NCBI GenBank assembly: GCA_950106755.1
Contig: OX467087.1
Coordinates: forward strand, 8,870,047 to 8,934,046
Source of the DNA: Climacium dendroides
Lineage: Eukaryota; Streptophyta; Bryopsida; Hypnales; Climaciaceae
DNA length: 64,000 nucleotides
Direction: 5' to 3'
Shown: in pieces, positions 23,392 through 36,605 of the stretch
Layout of the letters: every line of letters starts with the position of its first letter
How positions within the stretch are numbered: the first letter of the stretch is position 1
The notes under the pieces: generated by a model
What the model was told of the DNA's origin: nothing
Seen by the model: the letters and a program-made list of their open reading frames with translations, nothing else
Databases searched by the model: none
Position numbers and translations under genes: made by a program

Positions 23392-25314
23392 CCGGGGCTT
23401 GTTGTCCAGATCTAGAAGCTTGTTTTCCTGTTCATAACTGGCGTCGGGGGTTTAGCTTGCAATCACGACTCTAGTAACTGACTGTGCCCCAGCCTGGCAA
23501 GGGTCCCATCTCTCTCAGCCTTAACAAACCAAGCATCGGTTCACAGTTACGTTCCGCGAAATTTGACCTAACTAAGTAAGAGAGAAAAAGCCCCACCCAA
23601 AAAGCCCTACGATCTTTGAATTCCTAACCCTAATCTCTCGCAACCCAATCTATCCCAACACTCTCTTTGCCCCGCAACCGACAGTACAGTACGCACACAA
23701 ACACACACCGATCAACAAACATTCAAGCAACAAAATGCGTACCCAAGCCCCCCCAAAGTGAAAAACAAAAAGATGACACATTCAGAAGAGAAGAACCCTA
23801 AAGGACAAGAACACACGCGGTCAACAAACATTCAAGCAGCAAGAGGCTCATCCAGCACTACAAGAAGAGCGAAAAGGGAAAAGATGACCAACGTAGTCCA
23901 TTCAAAAGAACCAAAAAAAAAGGGGAGGAATTGAAGAACGAGCATCACCTGCCGTGATCCGGCCCCAGTGCTTGCAATCCAGGCTCAGGAGTAAAGCCTC
24001 TCCACGTCATCGAGTCACTTCGTTGATACTTCATGACGTGATCGACCTCCACTAGTTTATCACTCCGCTAGTTTATTACGGAGCAACTAGCAAATCCTTC
24101 GTTAGTTTATCTCCGACCGACCAATCTAGCGAATCGTCCACCGTAGCCCGACTTCAAGCCTCAAATCATCTCTCCCACAAATCTGCAAGCAAGGGGATGA
24201 TCACTGATGCATGATCGAGCACTTGAGCAGCTAAACTTCACTAGAATTCACAAGTTAAAGCTACAATTCTGCAAGCAAGGGGAGCAATACTAGCGACTGA
24301 GAAAAGGTCAAAATTGAAATCAGAGGTCTGAGACTGTGATAGAGATGAGAGTACAGACTTGCTTGAGATCTCTTGCATCTTCTCCGAATGCTGCTTGGCT
24401 AGCTGTTTGGGGCTCGTCTTTGCGACACGTGTCCTCTGCTGAGGTCCGTCAATGGTGGGCGGAGACTTTTTATGGCTTTTGTAAACTGCATGGAAGCGCG
24501 GATTGGGCAGTGATTCAGCGAAAGAGATTATGATATGCATTTTTAGATTTTGTGTTAAGGTAGATTTTTTCGAGTTTTGTGGCTTTCGGCGAAAGATGTG
24601 CAGTAAATCTTTGGCAGTGGATGCAGTTTCGTTGCAATTAAGTTATTGCATGTTGTTGTCTGATTTGGATACCTGGGAGTAACTATTACCATTCAAGCCG
24701 CCACATGGGATTGAATAGCACTCTCATCCATTGGCAGCATGCCATGTCACACTTGAGAAATTCAGGAATTTATCAGTTTGAATTGAATTCTGACCAAAAC
24801 TGATGACCTCAACGTAGGGTACAGTAGTAGAATCCACCGAGCTTGCACATTTCGGTGAAGAGGGGTCCCCTGTGAAGCTCCAAAAACTTCATTCCTCGAA
24901 GAAACCCATTTTGTATTCAACACAAAATTTCGTCTGGCAATACTCGTGGAGCAATACTCGCAAATTTATGGACACTATTAACAACACTCGCTAGCAAGCC
25001 GGAGATGATAGCGAAGAAGATTTTCAATTGTAATTTGCAAGGATGCAATCACGTCAATCTGATTGGTCGATCCTTAGAGTTCCAGAGAGTTGATATTTCA
25101 AAAGCTGGCAAAATTTTACTGTGTCACCTGGAGCAGAACCGTCCTTCGGAAGGCTTTCTCCATGAAATGGAATGAACATTAACAGGGATGTGAGCTTCTC
25201 TATCTGCAAATTGCTCACAAGGAAATGACTGGATCAAGCCATTTTCTTACACTACCGGTAATGGCCAGACACCAAAATAATTTCTACACAACGGCTAATC
25301 ATCTACAAGGAACC
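23392..25314. other. Spacer between DUF1647-like gene and carbonic anhydrase gene
   Basis: The first several hundred bases presumably hold the promoter and 5' UTR of the minus-strand gene starting at 23391; CCTAACCCTAATC, a telo-box-like motif, lies near 23625. The remainder would be the 3' flank of the carbonic anhydrase gene. ORFs of 60-100 codons show no recognisable similarity. Confidence 0.5.
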
Positions 25315-27308
25315 TTATACGTTAATTCGAAATTTGCGTCCATTGCTTGGAGAGGAGGGTCTAACATTCGTGATCTGCAGTCCACAAGCATAAACGCCAC
25401 ATCAGGAACGTACAACAACATGCTAGATGAGTGCCAATTATTCTCTTGTTTCATTAACAAATTAGCAGGCACCAAATGCATGACGGACAGAGGAGGTTGC
25501 TTACCGGCATTGCTTTCTTGAATAGCTGAATCTGCTGTTCTGAAATGGTTGGAAACTGCACACGCATACCACACCTGTAGAGGTTAGTCATACATAATTT
25601 TTCATAAATAATATACAGTTGGTATACAAGCATGCGAATTTCACACCATGAGTGAGAATGATCATGCTCTAACACATACAAGCATGTTGTGAGCACCCGA
25701 TTATTGGCCTCTCAGATAATTATGCAGGTGTACACCTGAAAATTTTCAAGGAAAAACTCATAATTGGTGGGAAAATGGAAATGGGGAACAGCTAGCTAGC
25801 AGGAGCTTACATTCCACAACATGACAGTCCAGGTGACATTCTCCGAGCAAGGTGGGGTGGTCAGAGACCCTTGATATCTGGCATAGCTTTTCTGAAACGT
25901 GGGCAAATCAATAGGATCCAGCATGAACTCGGTGGGAGAACTGCTTGGAGTCGGCAGCTTGCCATCGAACTGGTTCGTTCCATGACACATCACATTGATC
26001 ATTCATTAGCACATTGCAACTAATCACGGCCACCTGATTGATCTAAATTATTTTCAAAGAAGACTAAAAATTAATTGGTTGAGGGACATGGGAGGATTGG
26101 ATCGTGGGGTTAAACCTGAGCTAAAATAAAAAATCAAATTCTCTCAAAATGTAGTTCACCCCAAGCCCCCGCCCAATTGCTTTTAGCTTCGTCAGTTCCT
26201 TCCACTTGGCAGTATATATTCCAGGAGCCATTTTGACATTTACATTAATTTAACTTGTTGTGTCGATAGATGTGAAAATTGTCTTCATTCACATCAGTGT
26301 GCAGTGTGGACCTCTAATTTAGGATAGGATTTCTAGCCCCATCTCCTCCTGGCTCCTTAAATCATTCCGTTTTCCTTCCTTTCTTGAGGGTTAACTGCGC
26401 CATTTAAATGGAACTGCATTTTTGTGGAATTGACGTTGTTTACCCCCGGGGCTAATCTCCTGGCTAATACAATTAATCATTCCTATTGTAATGGTAGTAA
26501 TTATATGGTGGATATATGCTAGTACCTGAGCCAGGAATTTGTTTTCCGCTCCTTTGACGAAGAGCCAGGCGATCACTGCACGAAGGTTTGCATCTTCTTC
26601 ACTCATATACACCTGGTGCAGCTCCATCTGAAAGCTGTGGCCCAGAATCTTGTGTTCGCTGCCCATGTGGAAATGGAACTGAGCAGGCCGGTAGCTCACT
26701 CCGTTGATCTTCAAAAGTCCCACATTCGAGTCCACATTGACCTGCTCACAAATTGTCAGTTGGGACTGGAGAACAAGGATCGAGTACGTGGCAGGTGACC
26801 GAAGAAATTAATGCTCTTCTTCTGAGCTCAAAATTAATGGATTTCTGAGGCGGGGTTGAAGGACATCACTCACTTCAATGGCGTATCCCACATTGATAGA
26901 AATGTTCGCAGGAACTGGCTCAATAGAGTAAGAAGCGTCGAGTTCACCCAATTCGGAGTCGACGACCATAATATCGGGAGTGATCCTCATGGGCGATTGC
27001 TGTTTGCCTGTTTTGCAACTTGTCCAACTAACGTTCAAGTCTCCCCAGTGGGCTGGTCCAGTAGGCCCATCGCCATAGGTAAATCTCACAGGATCTGCTC
27101 AGTCAAAATGACAAATAAACGTGAATTTCCAAACGAAGTAAGTATAATTACGTGTCAAATCGAAGTACGGCAACAAAAAGCTACGGTACGACCCAGATGC
27201 GTAATCTGAAATGGGGTCAATCTCACCTGCCCGTACAACTCCACAGCAGATGGCTTGGAGACACAAGCAAACTGATATTATCCAGAAAAAGCTCCATAAC
27301 CTTGCCAT
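25315..27308 (-). CDS. Alpha-type carbonic anhydrase, secreted
   Basis: Catalyses reversible CO2 hydration to bicarbonate with a His3-bound zinc. Six exons (minus): 27227-27308, 26874-27094, 26526-26741, 25811-25969, 25505-25555, 25315-25374; 789 nt, 262 residues. The start ATG is at 27308; the codon further up at 27326 is TTG. An N-terminal signal peptide is likely (FFWIISVCLCLQAICCGVVR). Family marks in order: HWGDLN, CKTGKQQSP (first Cys of the usual disulfide), AQFHFHMGSEH (zinc ligands His94 and His96 in CA II numbering), FQMELHQVY (His119), SLTTPPCSENVTW (Thr199/200 and the second Cys), FKKAM and NVRPSSPSNGR. All three zinc ligands are present; the usual Trp after FHFH is Met here. Probably apoplastic or lumenal. 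The length is normal for plant alpha-CAs. Confidence 0.93.
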
Positions 27309-30300
27309 TCTTTGAACAATAACCAAAACGCTCTAGTCGAAAGATCTAGATCTCAGCTTGAAGCAACAGTACTTCAGCACCAAACTTCTATCTTTGAGAC
27401 ACTCGAACTTCTGAAAAAATAATATTGTCACAGCTTGAAGCAATTCAAATCGACCTGTCCGGCTGGCGCAGCGGTGCCCAACCCGACTGTTGAATCTATC
27501 GATCTGTGGGCTGGATTACATACTCTAGTAGAGTACAAGCACGCTTCCTACATGAATTGCAAGTGGTGGAGTGCAGATGGTTATGGAGTAAATCCCAATT
27601 CAGATGCCGAGCTTTATGTTGAAGATAGGTACAGACTGGATCAATTGTCAAAGAATAAACGTCATGGCAGGACGTAGTTTACTATACTTAATTAGTTTAC
27701 ATAGACTAGATTCAAAATTCAACCCCAGCCTGAGTGGAAACTGTGAAAACCTTGGTGTCCATGCCGCGGGACCCGGTCTGTCAACGCGTCTGCCAACTAC
27801 GAACCCAAGGCTCTGAATTCGTGTCTGGGTCAGTTGATACTCGAGAACATTCTTTTGTTGACTGCACATTTGTACAGATACCTGGAATCCTGTGTGCACG
27901 AATAATCTTCCTTTTTGCTTACTTTTCATGCTCACATGCTAGCGATTGGGAAGTCACCAGCTGAACCACCCCAGGACGTACCTCTGCATCCGGATCCTGT
28001 GCGCAACTTTAATAACTAACTGTCGATGGTGACGACGAAGATCAAAGTTATGAAGAGTAAACGAAGTGATCAGATCGAGATCGATCTAGCTATACATGTC
28101 CTAGCTATCTTCTGTACTGAACCAAGTGAACTCGTGGTTTTGTTAATCATGCTCAATTGGGGGTCATCGTGATCGAGTTACAACACAACTACGGCCGAGT
28201 CGAAGGAGAAGTCCACTCCATGGCTTCCTGTGGAAGAACCTCGGCTGGAGATTGAATCGGCAATGTCCCTGAAATCGAATTTTCTCTTTCGGAGACAGGC
28301 GCTACTGATGAGAATAATAGGAACTCTGAAAGGAGTAAACGAAGGCCAATTTAGGGGGCAAGCCCACCCAAACCAAAGAACCAAGCCTAACTACCCCGGC
28401 CCAAGGCACATTCATTTCACGATCAACAGCAAATCTGCTGGTAACCTAATATTGACTAATACCAAAATTTCGGAGGGTCTTCATCTCTGTCAGGGGTAGA
28501 AATCTTCGCAATCATCGCACTACATTTAGCCCAATTGCAAAGCGGCAACAATTGGTAAACGACGCATTTTTGCAGCCAATGACAGATGGACCGTAAGGTA
28601 ACTTCACCTAAAATGGACCATTCCTCAAAATCCATCCCGATTTTTGAAGGAAAACTGGATAGGGAGGATACCAAAAATGAAGCACATGACAAGGACAAAT
28701 ACAAATGTAAAGTGAATTTTGAGTAGTGTGCAGCTCTATCTATAGTACTGTGGAGGTGGCAACCTTAGAAGTGAACAATTTTGGATACACTTTCTGTTGC
28801 TCTAACTTCTTCTCCATATGTATTTTTCATGTGCATCAAATGCATTTTGGCATCACCTATTTGACACTTTTAGCACCTCACACCTTGCATCTTTGAAAAT
28901 TTGTAACTAATTCACAATGTGTCCAAAAATTATGGAACCGCTTGCATTTTGATTCCTAGTCCTTCACCAATGTCAGTGTTGAAATTGTTGTTCATTTTTT
29001 GGAGTATATTGTCATGTCATAGTGCTTATTTGTGCGATTTTAGGTGTAGTTACATTACAAGCATTTAAGCATAGTTTCTACTAATGTGCCATATACTATT
29101 GCCACATTTTTTCTATGAGTTTGAGCACCATGAAACTAAGCCCATGCACATCCCCTTGCAAAGAGCTTTCCAATGGTACCAAACACATGACCTCGGATGC
29201 ATGATTGAGGAGATCTCATTGTAACAAACAAAACAAAATAAACAAACAAACAAACAACTTGGGAATTAATGTGCCTTTGGGCTATTGCCACAACCAAAGT
29301 AAAAGTAAAGTAATTTTTTAATTTTTTAATTCATAAAAAAATTGAAATTTTTATGTTTTTTCTTCTATGAGTCCAAACACCACAAAACAAAGTCCATGCA
29401 CCCCTCCTTGCGGGGGGCTTTATGACAGTACCAAAATCACCTTCAGAGGGTGCACAATCCAAAAAATCTCACCCTAACAAAAAAAAAAAAACAATCAACC
29501 TAACTTAAAGTATAGATTATTAGACGAAACATCTCACGATTATGAAAAGGAGTTAAGAAAAATGTAGGTTGGTTTTTGCAATTAGCTTATTAAGTACTAA
29601 GGTAGGTACACCAAAATGTGCCACTGACCTTAAACCGCCATCTATATTGTATGTAGATCTCCAAAATCAGTTCAATACCTAAGTATGTGAAAGAAACACT
29701 TTCATAACCAAACTTTGTTCCTTACTAACTTTTCCATACAATATCCAAATGCCACATTCTCTGATGCGTTGGAACCTAATTTCACTTGCCAACAAGAACA
29801 TATGAAAATTTAACCAATCTAATAATAGAAAATAGGTTCAGTAGCAAAAAGTGGCGGCTTGGGGTGGACCTACCTTAATTGTAACTCATTTTGCTGGTGC
29901 CTAAAGTCACCCGTGTGCCTGGACCTTTCGATTACAGTATATAATTAGTCCTCCGCTGATTATAATGAAGTGTGAAATGAGATTCCATCCACTGTAGCTA
30001 CCTCCTGCTAACCACAAGTCAACAGTGTTAATCGATGGTTTTCAAAAGGGCTGCTACTTGGTTTCCAAAAGAGTTTTGCCTTGAAGAAAAAAACGGAGAA
30101 TCGGGAACTGAACAGTTGGTCGAGAAACAGACGGAAGGTTAGTGATCGAAGGGTGCTTCAGCTGCTGCTTGCAACTCACTGCTGGAGCGCATGCAGTGAG
30201 TGCAGTGAACAGAAGAATTGTCAAAGCGTCCGCCGGGGAAGAGAATGGGGAGCTGCTTTCCAGTTAGTTATTAATAAATACGGATGGTGAGTGATTCCGT

Positions 30301-30500
30301 GATGGGCAAGCCGGCGACTGCGGCGAAGAGGGAGGGCATTTCTCAAAATAAAAGGGCCGACCAGGAGGACGGAGCTCAACGAGGAGGCCCTCTATTTCGC
30401 AAAGTGGCCAACTTCAAGAGACGTTGTCCGGTGTAAACCGTGACCAAGAAATGTCCTCTACATGTAGAACATGATGAACTTTCGGGATGAACTTTTGAAT
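27309..30500. other. Spacer upstream of carbonic anhydrase
   Basis: The first part presumably carries the carbonic anhydrase promoter. No recognisable gene is seen. It contains a diverged direct repeat (29107-29480) and, at about 30060-30450, a more GC-rich patch with a 69-codon ORF of no recognised similarity. Confidence 0.55.
29107..29480. repeat. Diverged direct repeat, about 122 bp, two copies
   Basis: The copy at 29107-29228 (TTTTTCTATGAGTTTGAGCA, AAGCCCATGCACATCCCCTT, GGTACCAAA, GAGATCTCATTGTAACAAA) is matched at about 29358-29480 (TTCTATGAGTCCAAACACCA, AAGTCCATGCACCCCTCCTT, AGTACCAAA, AAATCTCACCCTAACAAA). The region between is AT-rich. Confidence 0.65.
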
Positions 30501-31041
30501 GTTGGATGAAATAGTCGTAATGCTTGATTATGTGGGCGAAATTGCGTAACCAGGCATCACAACCTGATTGTGCAACAAAACCGACCTGTAGAATGTACTA
30601 GAAGTTTTTTGGCGGGGATTTACGTGTGCACCGAGGATATTGGATTTATTGACATTGATATCAATGCTTGCAAGTGAACTAGATTTGTCAAAGAAAGATT
30701 GTTTATTCAAGAGACGAAGTGCTTATTATGTATAGAAGAATGGAGTAGCAAGTGGTTTCTAATGATAATTCCTACTTTCCCTACTTGCTCAAATTTAGAT
30801 GTGAGGACAAAGACAACGTCTAAGGTATGCATACCCATTATGCACCCTCAATCCAATTCTATGCCTATCTACATTAGTTAAACATTCCACAACAATTTTT
30901 TCTAAGGAACACTTTGGATAAACCAAACTCATTCCAATTCTTTGAGAAAACATACAAGGAGATACGCAAGTTTAGATCCTACATCTTCATTACCTTTTTA
31001 AAATCACTCTCACATTTGTTGGCTAAGACAAGATCTCAGGA

Positions 31042-31626
31042 GGTGCACTACAATTCTACAAAGGAAGTTCATGGGTGAGGAGCAACCAAATCCTAACTAC
31101 CCATTTCTACTTTTCCTAATTACTTTCTAATAAACTATAATTTCAACCTACAATTTTGAGCTTTTTTTAACAATGTCTATGGGTTTCTATTGCCAAAAAT
31201 TTCAATCCTAAATAACATGTGATATATTGTCTGGAAAGGATTGAAAAATGAACTAAAATGGCATGTTTTTCAACTAAAATATTTATAGAGATCACATGAA
31301 GATGACTATTGTATCAATATTCAGCCAAAATAAACTTTCAATAGAAAGTTATTTTATAGAATTTTTTTTTCATTTTTCAAATTTTTTTCTTATATAATAT
31401 AGGGGTGTGAAAGTTATTTTTAGCTTTATAGTGTATCTTTTTTTTTCTAAAATTTGTAACTAATTATTATTAACATAAAAAAATATCAATAATTTAGAAC
31501 ATAAACTTTCAAAGTAGGAAAATCTATTCATATTTTTTTTTAGAAAAAAAATAAAATTTTAGGATATAATATAGGGGGTCCAAAATTTGGTCGCTCCTCA
31601 TCCATGAACTTCCTTTGTAGTGCACC
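31042..31626. mobile_element. 585-bp inverted-repeat element, GGTGCACTACAA termini
   Basis: The left end GGTGCACTACAA ... AGGAAGTTCATGGGTGAGGA then GCAACCAAA is inverted at the right end: TTTGGTCGCTCCTCATCCAT ... GAACTTCCTTTGTAGTGCACC. The termini match over about 40 bp, with one small insertion and few mismatches. The interior is AT-rich and non-coding. The class is unknown; it looks like a non-autonomous DNA transposon. Confidence 0.75.
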
Positions 31627-32569
31627 CCCGGGGACAAGATAATCAAGGATACACATTTCACACCTCTATAACAACCATTAACTTAGTTGCCAATATTGAT
31701 GACTTGAACTCTTTATTGAATGGTATAACTTCCATCCAAATCCCAACTAAACAAATTGATAAATATTGTGAATGGGCAAGGATGGGGCTCGGTGTTCTTG
31801 AATGCACAAGTAACTGCATGTTTAAAAATGACTCTCAAAGCTTTTAAAGCATGCATTCAATTCTATGGTATTAACTATTGAGGTTAGAATCTTTTTAACC
31901 TTTATTAAAATGAGGCATACCTAGATAAGGTAAAACAACCCATTGTTGTCAGATGACCTATGATGGACATCTAGGGAATGATCCCATATGATTTATTTCA
32001 ATATGTGAGATTTGGGTCACAATGCATGTCTTACGTGATAGTAATGGAATAATTAGCAACCTCATTTTAAAAAAACTTCCAACATTTCAATGTGAATTCA
32101 TTGTAAAAAATGATTTTTAACCCCAAAGTGACATTCAATATCCAGGGTTCAAAAACATCATTGCTTTTGAAGCTCTATAGGTCTAGATATCTTCAAACTA
32201 TACAAATCTCAACTGTACAATCTTGTAGTGTATATGTTTTAGATGATATGTACAATATTTGAAGTCATTTGGCTATGTAGATTGCAAGATCATAATGTTT
32301 TAGTGTCAAAAATAGATGTTGAAATTTTCCTCAAAACACATTTGGAGGTGAAATTTGTTTTCTAAACCTACTCAAATGAAAAAACTTTACACTACAAAAT
32401 GATTCAAAACTAGTATACAAACACATTGGTGAATTTTTTTTCATTCAATCGATTCATTGTGTCTAAATAACAACTTTGAATTGTCAAAAAATAGCAAGAA
32501 AAATTGCAAAAAACACATCTAAGGTTAAACCTCATCCTATTAGAATGCTTCTTACTCACTCATTACTTT

Positions 32570-33060
32570 TTGGATTGACATGAGATTTTTGCCTCACAAA
32601 CTTGACTAGTATGCACAACTTTTTCAAAAAAATTTATTGAAAATGGACTTTGTATGAAGAAAAAATAGGCCGCTGAAGTTCACTCTACTCCCCAAATGCT
32701 AGGATGTTGAACTTCAAATTGCTCCCAAACATTCACAACAACTTGGATTGACATGAAAATTTTACCACAATAACTAAACTTCAAGGGGAACAAAACTCAA
32801 CAAATTTTATTGAAAATGAATGTTTTACAAAAGAGATCCAAGCCCTCGAAGTTGCAGCCCTAAATGCAGTTTGGTGAACTCAAATTGAAGCTGTGAACTT
32901 CAATTGGCCCCTCAAAACTCAATACATCTTGGATTGATCTGAAATATTTGCCGCACAAACTAGAGGGGGAGAACACAATTTTCCCAATAAGTTTTATTGA
33001 ATTTGGACCTTGGATGCAAAAGTTACAACACTTTGAACTGGACTTCAAATTGTGTGAGGA
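32570..33060. repeat. Satellite-like tandem triplication, period about 173-186 bp
   Basis: TTGGATTGA(C/T)(A/C)TGA(A/G)AT is found at about 32570, 32743 and 32929. Each is followed by TTT(G/A)CC.CA, then a stretch ending in (T/A)TTTTATTGAAAATG or similar, then a variant of GAAGTT. Three diverged copies were read by eye. Confidence 0.65.
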
Positions 33061-34980
33061 CACTTTTTGTCCTCTTTGTCATTTGGGGGTTAAGCCTTTC
33101 ATGTTGGAAAATATCATGACTGCTTTAGGATAACAAGATGAACATCATCCATTTAGATTTTGTTGGTTCTAGGATAGTCTACAAACTCTTTTGGGCCATG
33201 ATGCACTTAACACTTCAAAAATTCATAGCAAATTCATACTTTGTCAAAAAATATATATATAATTTCAATTGCTCTCATTGTTTTTCACACTTCTCTTCAT
33301 GTGGAAAAACATTTGAAAAATTTCAAGAATGGCATAAGATCAAACTTCTAATTTTGACTAGAATGGATTATTTTACCTTTATTCAAATGATTTTTTTTAC
33401 TCAATTGGAACTTGCAAAACAAACCACCCTAACAAAACTATCTAGTACACAGTGTCTCAACTATTAAACAAAAGTCTAACCTCCATGAGACAAAAACTTG
33501 GCATGATTGGCATGGTCATTAGACTAGAGGTTGGATATATGTACTATCTAGTATCATATTCTATAGCATCAATTCGAAAACTTGGCGAAACAAATTATTG
33601 AATTCACCAAAAATATATGCAAACTCTCCAATAGTAAGCCTAATATTGCCACCCAACTCCATAAAATAAATTTGACCTAGAAGTCTTTTCTTTCAAATAG
33701 CATGCTTAACATTAATTGTTAAACAAGTTAAAGATGCATTTAATGATCAAGGTAGAATAGGCGTTGTGTATTGACAATTAGTATGTTATATATGTGCCCA
33801 AAATAGAGGCTCACAAGAACTTCTACTCCTCATTGAGATTGCATGTCTACACTAACTTATTTTTCATATTCTTTATTTCTTCAAACATGAAGCAAAAATA
33901 CACCTTTGCAACATATACCCCAAATTCCAACGACTACAAAGTACAAACAACCCTCAAATAAATTTGGTATCCTACCTGCACAATCATATATCTCAATCTG
34001 ACCAAAAAAAATTCATAAAAATATATTAGTAAATTACTAACTACCACATCGAAATTCAGAATTCAAGACCAACTCATTACTTACAATATTCAACAATTCT
34101 CACTCCACAACAATTTGCTTAGATATATACCATACCAATTTCTTTCATTAAGAATAAATTATAGATAGCTTCGCAATTGTTTTGTGATATACAATGCAAT
34201 GCAACATGCCACCTTTCATGCTTGAAACACTAACCACTACTAGAAAATCCATAACCAAATCAATAAAAAAAATTATTTGATTTTTGTTGTTTGGACATTG
34301 TAATGACTATTTTAATTGAATTTTGAACTTTTTGTAAAAACGAGGTAAAAACAATAATATTGCACCTACTTTCTATTAATTTGAATAGTACAATGACCAA
34401 ATCAACAAATTTTAGGGAATCTAGAATCTTTTAGAATCTTTTAGGAATCTTTTGGAATATCTTTTGAAACCTTTAGGATTATTTGGACTCTACTTAGTAC
34501 ATCCATAAGATTTAGGAAGATTTTTTAATGTTCTCATACTCTAGTAGTAGGACAAGGTTGGCTCATTGATGTCAATTAATTAATTAATTCTTAAGACCTT
34601 GAGGCATGATTCAAATTCATTTTCTATTGTTTAGGTAGGTCCTTTCAAGAGCAATATTTATTGAATACAACTCTTGTGCAATTGTTATCAAAAGTGTGTT
34701 TCACTACTAGCTTGATGCCTTGAAGATTTTACAAGGGATATTTGCAATGCCATTCAACTCACTTGGATTAATGCAAATGACGTTACTTGTGTCCCTTTTC
34801 TACATCATCATTATTATAGAGGGACCACCTCCACTGAAATGGTAGAAGAATGACAATGACAATGTGGGTGGTGACATAGCACGGCCTACAAGAAAAACAA
34901 GTCAAAGACACTCTCATTCGCCTCAATGCAATTTACTACTACTAACTCAACCACTTTACCACTTACAATGTCTTTAGCTC

Positions 34981-35081
34981 TTTGTAAGTGTAAATGCATA
35001 GTATGTTACTTGCAAATGCAGCATTTGTCTTTCACAAGATCCTTTGCAAGTGTAAATGCATAGTATGTTACTTGCAAATGC
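34981..35081. repeat. Direct repeat of about 38 bp
   Basis: TTTG(T/C)AAGTGTAAATGCATAG then TATGTTACTTGCAAATGC occurs at about 34981-35019 and 35042-35081, nearly identical. Confidence 0.85.
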
Positions 35082-35163
35082 TTCTACTAGTCATAGCATA
35101 TCCGAGCCTTTTAAAAAAACGTCTTCATTCCTTTCTTGTATGAAAACAAAGTAAGACCGGTAC

Positions 35164-35445
35164 TACATCACAAAGTTTAAACCTTACAGTTTGACAACAA
35201 TTATCGTGCGGATATCATTGTTTCATGGGTTCGCACGTTAATCGCATTATTATTGCATCATTACGGTGCATTGCTTCGCATCATTATGATGCAGTTACAA
35301 GTAATGCATTGTAACGATGCGATAATGATGCGAAGCAATGCACCGTAATAATGCAATAACAATACGATTAACGTGCGAACCCATGGAACAACAATATCCA
35401 CACGATAATTGTTACCAGAACGTAGGGTCTAAACTTTGTGATGTA
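35164..35445. mobile_element. 282-bp near-complete palindrome (foldback MITE)
   Basis: It starts TACATCACAAAGTTTAAACC and ends with the inverted TCTAAACTTTGTGATGTA. Internally CATGGGTTCGCACGTTAATC on the left is mirrored by GATTAACGTGCGAACCCATG, and GGTGCATTGCTTCGCATCAT by ATGATGCGAAGCAATGCACC. Almost the whole element folds into one hairpin with a short loop near 35300. It is non-coding. No obvious target duplication could be read. Confidence 0.85.
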
Positions 35446-36605
35446 TTTTGCATCATAATGAGAGTGATTCTCTTACCATCCGCTATAACTTTTGAAGCAT
35501 GAATCTGATTAGCTTGAAATTTTTATTGGAGATGGCTAACTTGATGATATTCAAATCCCTTATTTTTCAAAAAATGAAAAAAACATTTTATATTTATATT
35601 TCAATTTAGCTAATTTGTCACACTTTGCGGTTTAGGGGTTTTTAGTACTAGGGAGTACCCAAAATTAATGATTTAGAGATGAAATTTCTATGGTCTATTC
35701 CCACAATAGAGAGGCATGTGCCTACCAAAGGAAATTTTTTAATTCATTATTTTATAACCTCTATATTTACAAATAGGGCTCCCTTGCACGCACACTTCTT
35801 AACATTGAAGATGGTTTTGACTTCTTTTTTTTATTGAAATATGATCACTTTCAAGTCTTTACAAATGGAAAATCTTTAGTTTTTTTTGTTCATGATTTTC
35901 TAATTATTATGAATTTATACCTAGTTGTATCTATTTTTTGTGACGAACTAACTTTTTTTTTAATTAATATTTTTTTAGTACTTATAGGTAGTCAGTAGTA
36001 CTAGTAGATGTTTAGGGCTGAGTCAACAGTTGAGATTGTTTTGTTTCATAGTACTTGTAATAATCATAGTACCAAGTGCAAAGACTACAGTTTTGGCAAA
36101 ATGCTATCAAAATTGTTCGGTCTTTCTTGCAACCACCCAATATTTGAACATTTCAAGATAGTACTAGAAGTTGGGGATTGTGTGATTTCTCTCTTCAAAT
36201 CCTAAACCCATCTATTGTCTTTGATTTGTGAAGCTAATCTTTGGTTTTCTGTTCTTGCAGGAGGGATGATTGTGTACAAGTGCAAATTAGGCAGCTTAGA
36301 GGTAGAATAGCGGCAGTGAGGTATTAGTTCAGGTAGTAAGGTGTTAACTTCAGCTGTTTTCAAAATTTTCTTGTGCTAGGCAAGAATCCAATGTAATTTC
36401 CTTGATTGTCAATGAACAATCTCTTCTTTTGTTTGACAATGGTTATCCATGGACTACTTGTTTTGCTGCTCATTGCCTTTTGTTGCTGAATGGTTTGCTT
36501 GTCCCTTCTTTTGTTTGTCAATGCTGTAGAGTTTGATAGTTTCTTTTTTATTTCTTTTTTAGTAGGGTTTTAAAAAACCACCCCTGTCTCTTAGCTGGCG
36601 CCCGC

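Noticed and set aside
27326..27326. Upstream start giving MVIVQRMARLW for the carbonic anhydrase
   Set aside because: The codon at 27326 is TTG; the first ATG is at 27308 and leads directly into a normal signal peptide.
27455..27500. tRNA-like GGCTGGCGCAGCGGTGCCCA
   Set aside because: No B box and no cloverleaf; the resemblance to an A box is weak.
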